A stretch of 37,387 nucleotides of DNA from Clostridiales bacterium (GTDB lineage Bacteria > Bacillota > Clostridia > Lachnospirales > Lachnospiraceae), in the NCBI GenBank assembly GCA_015655075.1, contig JAATFT010000039.1, positions 1-37,387 of the forward strand, given 5' to 3'. The position numbers were made by a program, and so were the translations under genes. The notes beneath the pieces are model-generated. The model was not told the origin of the DNA. It saw only the letters and a list, made by a program, of their open reading frames with translations, and made no database searches. Of this stretch, positions 36,115-37,387 are shown one piece after another (position 1 is the stretch's first letter; each line of letters opens with the position of its first letter).

Positions 36115-36164
36115 GAAATATCTTTTTTCTGGAAATACCTTTTTCTAGAAATATTTTTATTTTT
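36115..36164. repeat. Three tandem 16-17-bp AT-rich repeats upstream of argD
   Basis: GAAATATCTTTTTTCTG, GAAATACCTTTTTCTA and a third GAAATATTTTTA unit follow each other at 36115, 36132 and 36148. They lie about 85-135 bases before the argD start and could be regulator-binding repeats or simple slippage. Confidence 0.5.
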
Positions 36165-36180
36165 TTATTTTCCACCTTAT

Positions 36181-36345
36181 CTAGTGCACTGGCAAGTTGA
36201 TATCTTGTCTAATGGCTTGCCTGAATTTCCATCTGCTTCGTTGTCGTCAATCGACGTAGCCACCGCTACGCCTCTTTCCTCCGCCTCGCAGAATGAAAAT
36301 CCATTCTACGCCATTAGTCCAAGTATCAACTTGTCAGCACACTAG
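36181..36345 (-). mobile_element. Repeat family B, copy 2
   Basis: 165 bp, bounded by CTAG on both sides. Its reverse complement matches 24892-25056 at nearly every base, including the central CGTAGCGGTGGCTACG hairpin. It ends three bases from the stop codon of the flavoprotein gene and stands upstream of argD. Confidence 0.8.
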
Positions 36346-36348
36346 GGG

Positions 36349-37387
36349 TTACACAGCGCTGCCGGCAGAGTAAGCGGTGGACCATGCGATTTGAAGATTG
36401 AAACCGCCGGTTAATGCATCCACGTCCAAGACTTCCCCTGCAAAAAACACGTTATGAATTAATTTGGATTCCATCGTGGAAGGATTTATTTCCTTAACCT
36501 GGATTCCTCCCTTCGTTATAACTGCTTCGTCATAATCCCTTAAAAGTGTTACATGGAATTCAAAACCCTTCAGCAAATTGACCAGACGGTTTCTTTCTTC
36601 CCTTGTAATTAAATTAACTTTCTTTTCCGGGTCAATGTTGCTTAATGTTATTATAACTTGAATCAGCTTGCGTGGCAAGAGTTGATCTAACGCATTCTTA
36701 TATTGTTTATTGCTAAATTCATCAAAATCTCTTAAAATTCTGGCATCCAGCTGTTCCTTAGACAGTGCGGGCTTTAAGTCAATGGAAAGCAGTAAATCCT
36801 TATTTTCCATATAAGGGATACAATAACTGCTGGCACTTAAAATAACCGGACCGCTTACCCCAAAATGTGTAAAGAGCAATTCGCCGAAATCGGAATAAAT
36901 TTCCTTCTTTTGGGAGGTTATCTTAATACGGATATTCTTTAAGGATAATCCCTGAAGTTCTTTTACCGTACGCTCCTCCACATTCATGGGTACTAAGGAG
37001 GGATATAATTTTGTTATGGTATGTCCCAGGTTTTTGGCAAAACAGTATCCGTCCCCCGTAGAACCGGTGGACGGATATGATAATCCGCCGGTTGCAACGA
37101 TAACTTTATCACCGTGTATTATTTCAGGATTATGCTTAAGTTTTACCCCGCTAAAACAATTATCCTTTATGACAATTTCGGTGACTTCACTGTTATATCT
37201 TATGTCAACTCCCAGCCGCTTTAACTCTTTTAATAAAACAGCCAGGACATCACTGGATTTATCGGATTGGGGAAATACACGGTTTCCTCTTTCAATTTTT
37301 GTCTTTAATCCTATTTCTTCGAAGAAATTTATTACGTTAAAATTATTATAGGAATAAAACGGGCCATACATAAACTTGGGATTGGTA
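36349..37387 (-). CDS. HI0933-family flavoprotein (BaiN/YhiN-like), 5' end outside the window
   Basis: The frame stays open to the window edge (TNPKF precedes the first in-window Met), so about the first 60-70 residues with the FAD dinucleotide motif are missing. Visible family marks: KVIVATGGLSYPSTGSTGDG, LYPSLVPM, LLFTHFGVSGPVIL, the TKGGI motif and a C-terminal FFAGEVLDVDALTGGFNLQ. These are NAD(P)/FAD oxidoreductases of poorly known substrate. No link to the wall-degradation genes is apparent; it looks like a conserved housekeeping neighbour. Confidence 0.88.
   Translation of the reverse strand, partial: TNPKFMYGPFYSYNNFNVINFFEEIGLKTKIERGNRVFPQSDKSSDVLAVLLKELKRLGVDIRYNSEVTEIVIKDNCFSGVKLKHNPEIIHGDKVIVATGGLSYPSTGSTGDGYCFAKNLGHTITKLYPSLVPMNVEERTVKELQGLSLKNIRIKITSQKKEIYSDFGELLFTHFGVSGPVILSASSYCIPYMENKDLLLSIDLKPALSKEQLDARILRDFDEFSNKQYKNALDQLLPRKLIQVIITLSNIDPEKKVNLITREERNRLVNLLKGFEFHVTLLRDYDEAVITKGGIQVKEINPSTMESKLIHNVFFAGEVLDVDALTGGFNLQIAWSTAYSAGSAV

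Noticed and set aside
36032..36180. T-box or other riboswitch upstream of argD
   Set aside because: No specifier stem, T-box sequence or terminator was found; only tandem AT-rich repeats.

Overview
The window looks like a chromosomal stretch from a plant-biomass-degrading Lachnospiraceae bacterium (Clostridium cluster XIVa; Lachnoclostridium/Anaerocolumna/Lacrimispora-like). The reasons are strong AGGAGG ribosome sites, moderate-to-low GC, Gram-positive signal peptides, and secreted glycosidases that carry CBM3 and X2 modules but no dockerins. The GH48 (GH48-X2-CBM3) and GH9 (GH9-CBM3c-X2-X2-CBM3) architectures are, from memory, those of the free cellulase pair of Clostridium phytofermentans. 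The species cannot be named from the sequence.

Layout. 1-136: the right end of an IS5-family insertion sequence. 356-2638: glucarate dehydratase (gudD), convergent with a LysR regulator. 3249-13018: a plus-strand run of GH48, GH9, a wrecked secreted-protein gene, an expansin and a PL11 rhamnogalacturonan lyase. 13606-24785: alternating strands with PL1 pectate lyase (-), GH74 xyloglucanase (+), GH26 mannanase (-) and GH10 xylanase (+). 25188-31788: a minus-strand operon of sugar-binding lipoprotein, two ABC permeases, YesM-type histidine kinase and YesN-type response regulator. 32107-33262: a truncated, frameshifted GH78 rhamnosidase. 33455-37387: an AraC regulator, an ArgD-like aminotransferase and a partial HI0933-family flavoprotein.

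How the genes fit together. The secreted enzymes cover most plant-wall polymers: crystalline cellulose (GH48, GH9, expansin), xyloglucan (GH74), mannan (GH26), xylan (GH10), homogalacturonan (PL1) and rhamnogalacturonan I (PL11). Two assembly styles coexist. GH48, GH9 and GH74 join modules through X2 domains, whereas PL11, PL1, GH26 and GH10 use Pro-Thr linkers. The transporter/two-component operon lacks its own ATPase and probably senses and imports a wall-derived oligosaccharide. Its cre-like promoter element suggests CcpA control. The GH78 remnant and the disrupted secreted-protein gene show that parts of the locus are decaying.

The least expected content is between the genes. Four intergenic repeat families recur within 37 kb. 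Families A and B are palindromic MITE-like elements with CTAG ends; family A has the same terminal inverted repeat as the IS5-family element at the window edge. Family C is a structured repeat of about 115-180 bp in three copies. Family D is a two-hairpin unit in three copies with a covarying base pair. Several copies sit directly against stop codons, inside a terminator or inside a broken gene. The convergent PL11 and PL1 genes also end in nearly the same 112-residue domain, forming an inverted DNA repeat. No tRNA, rRNA or CRISPR array was seen.
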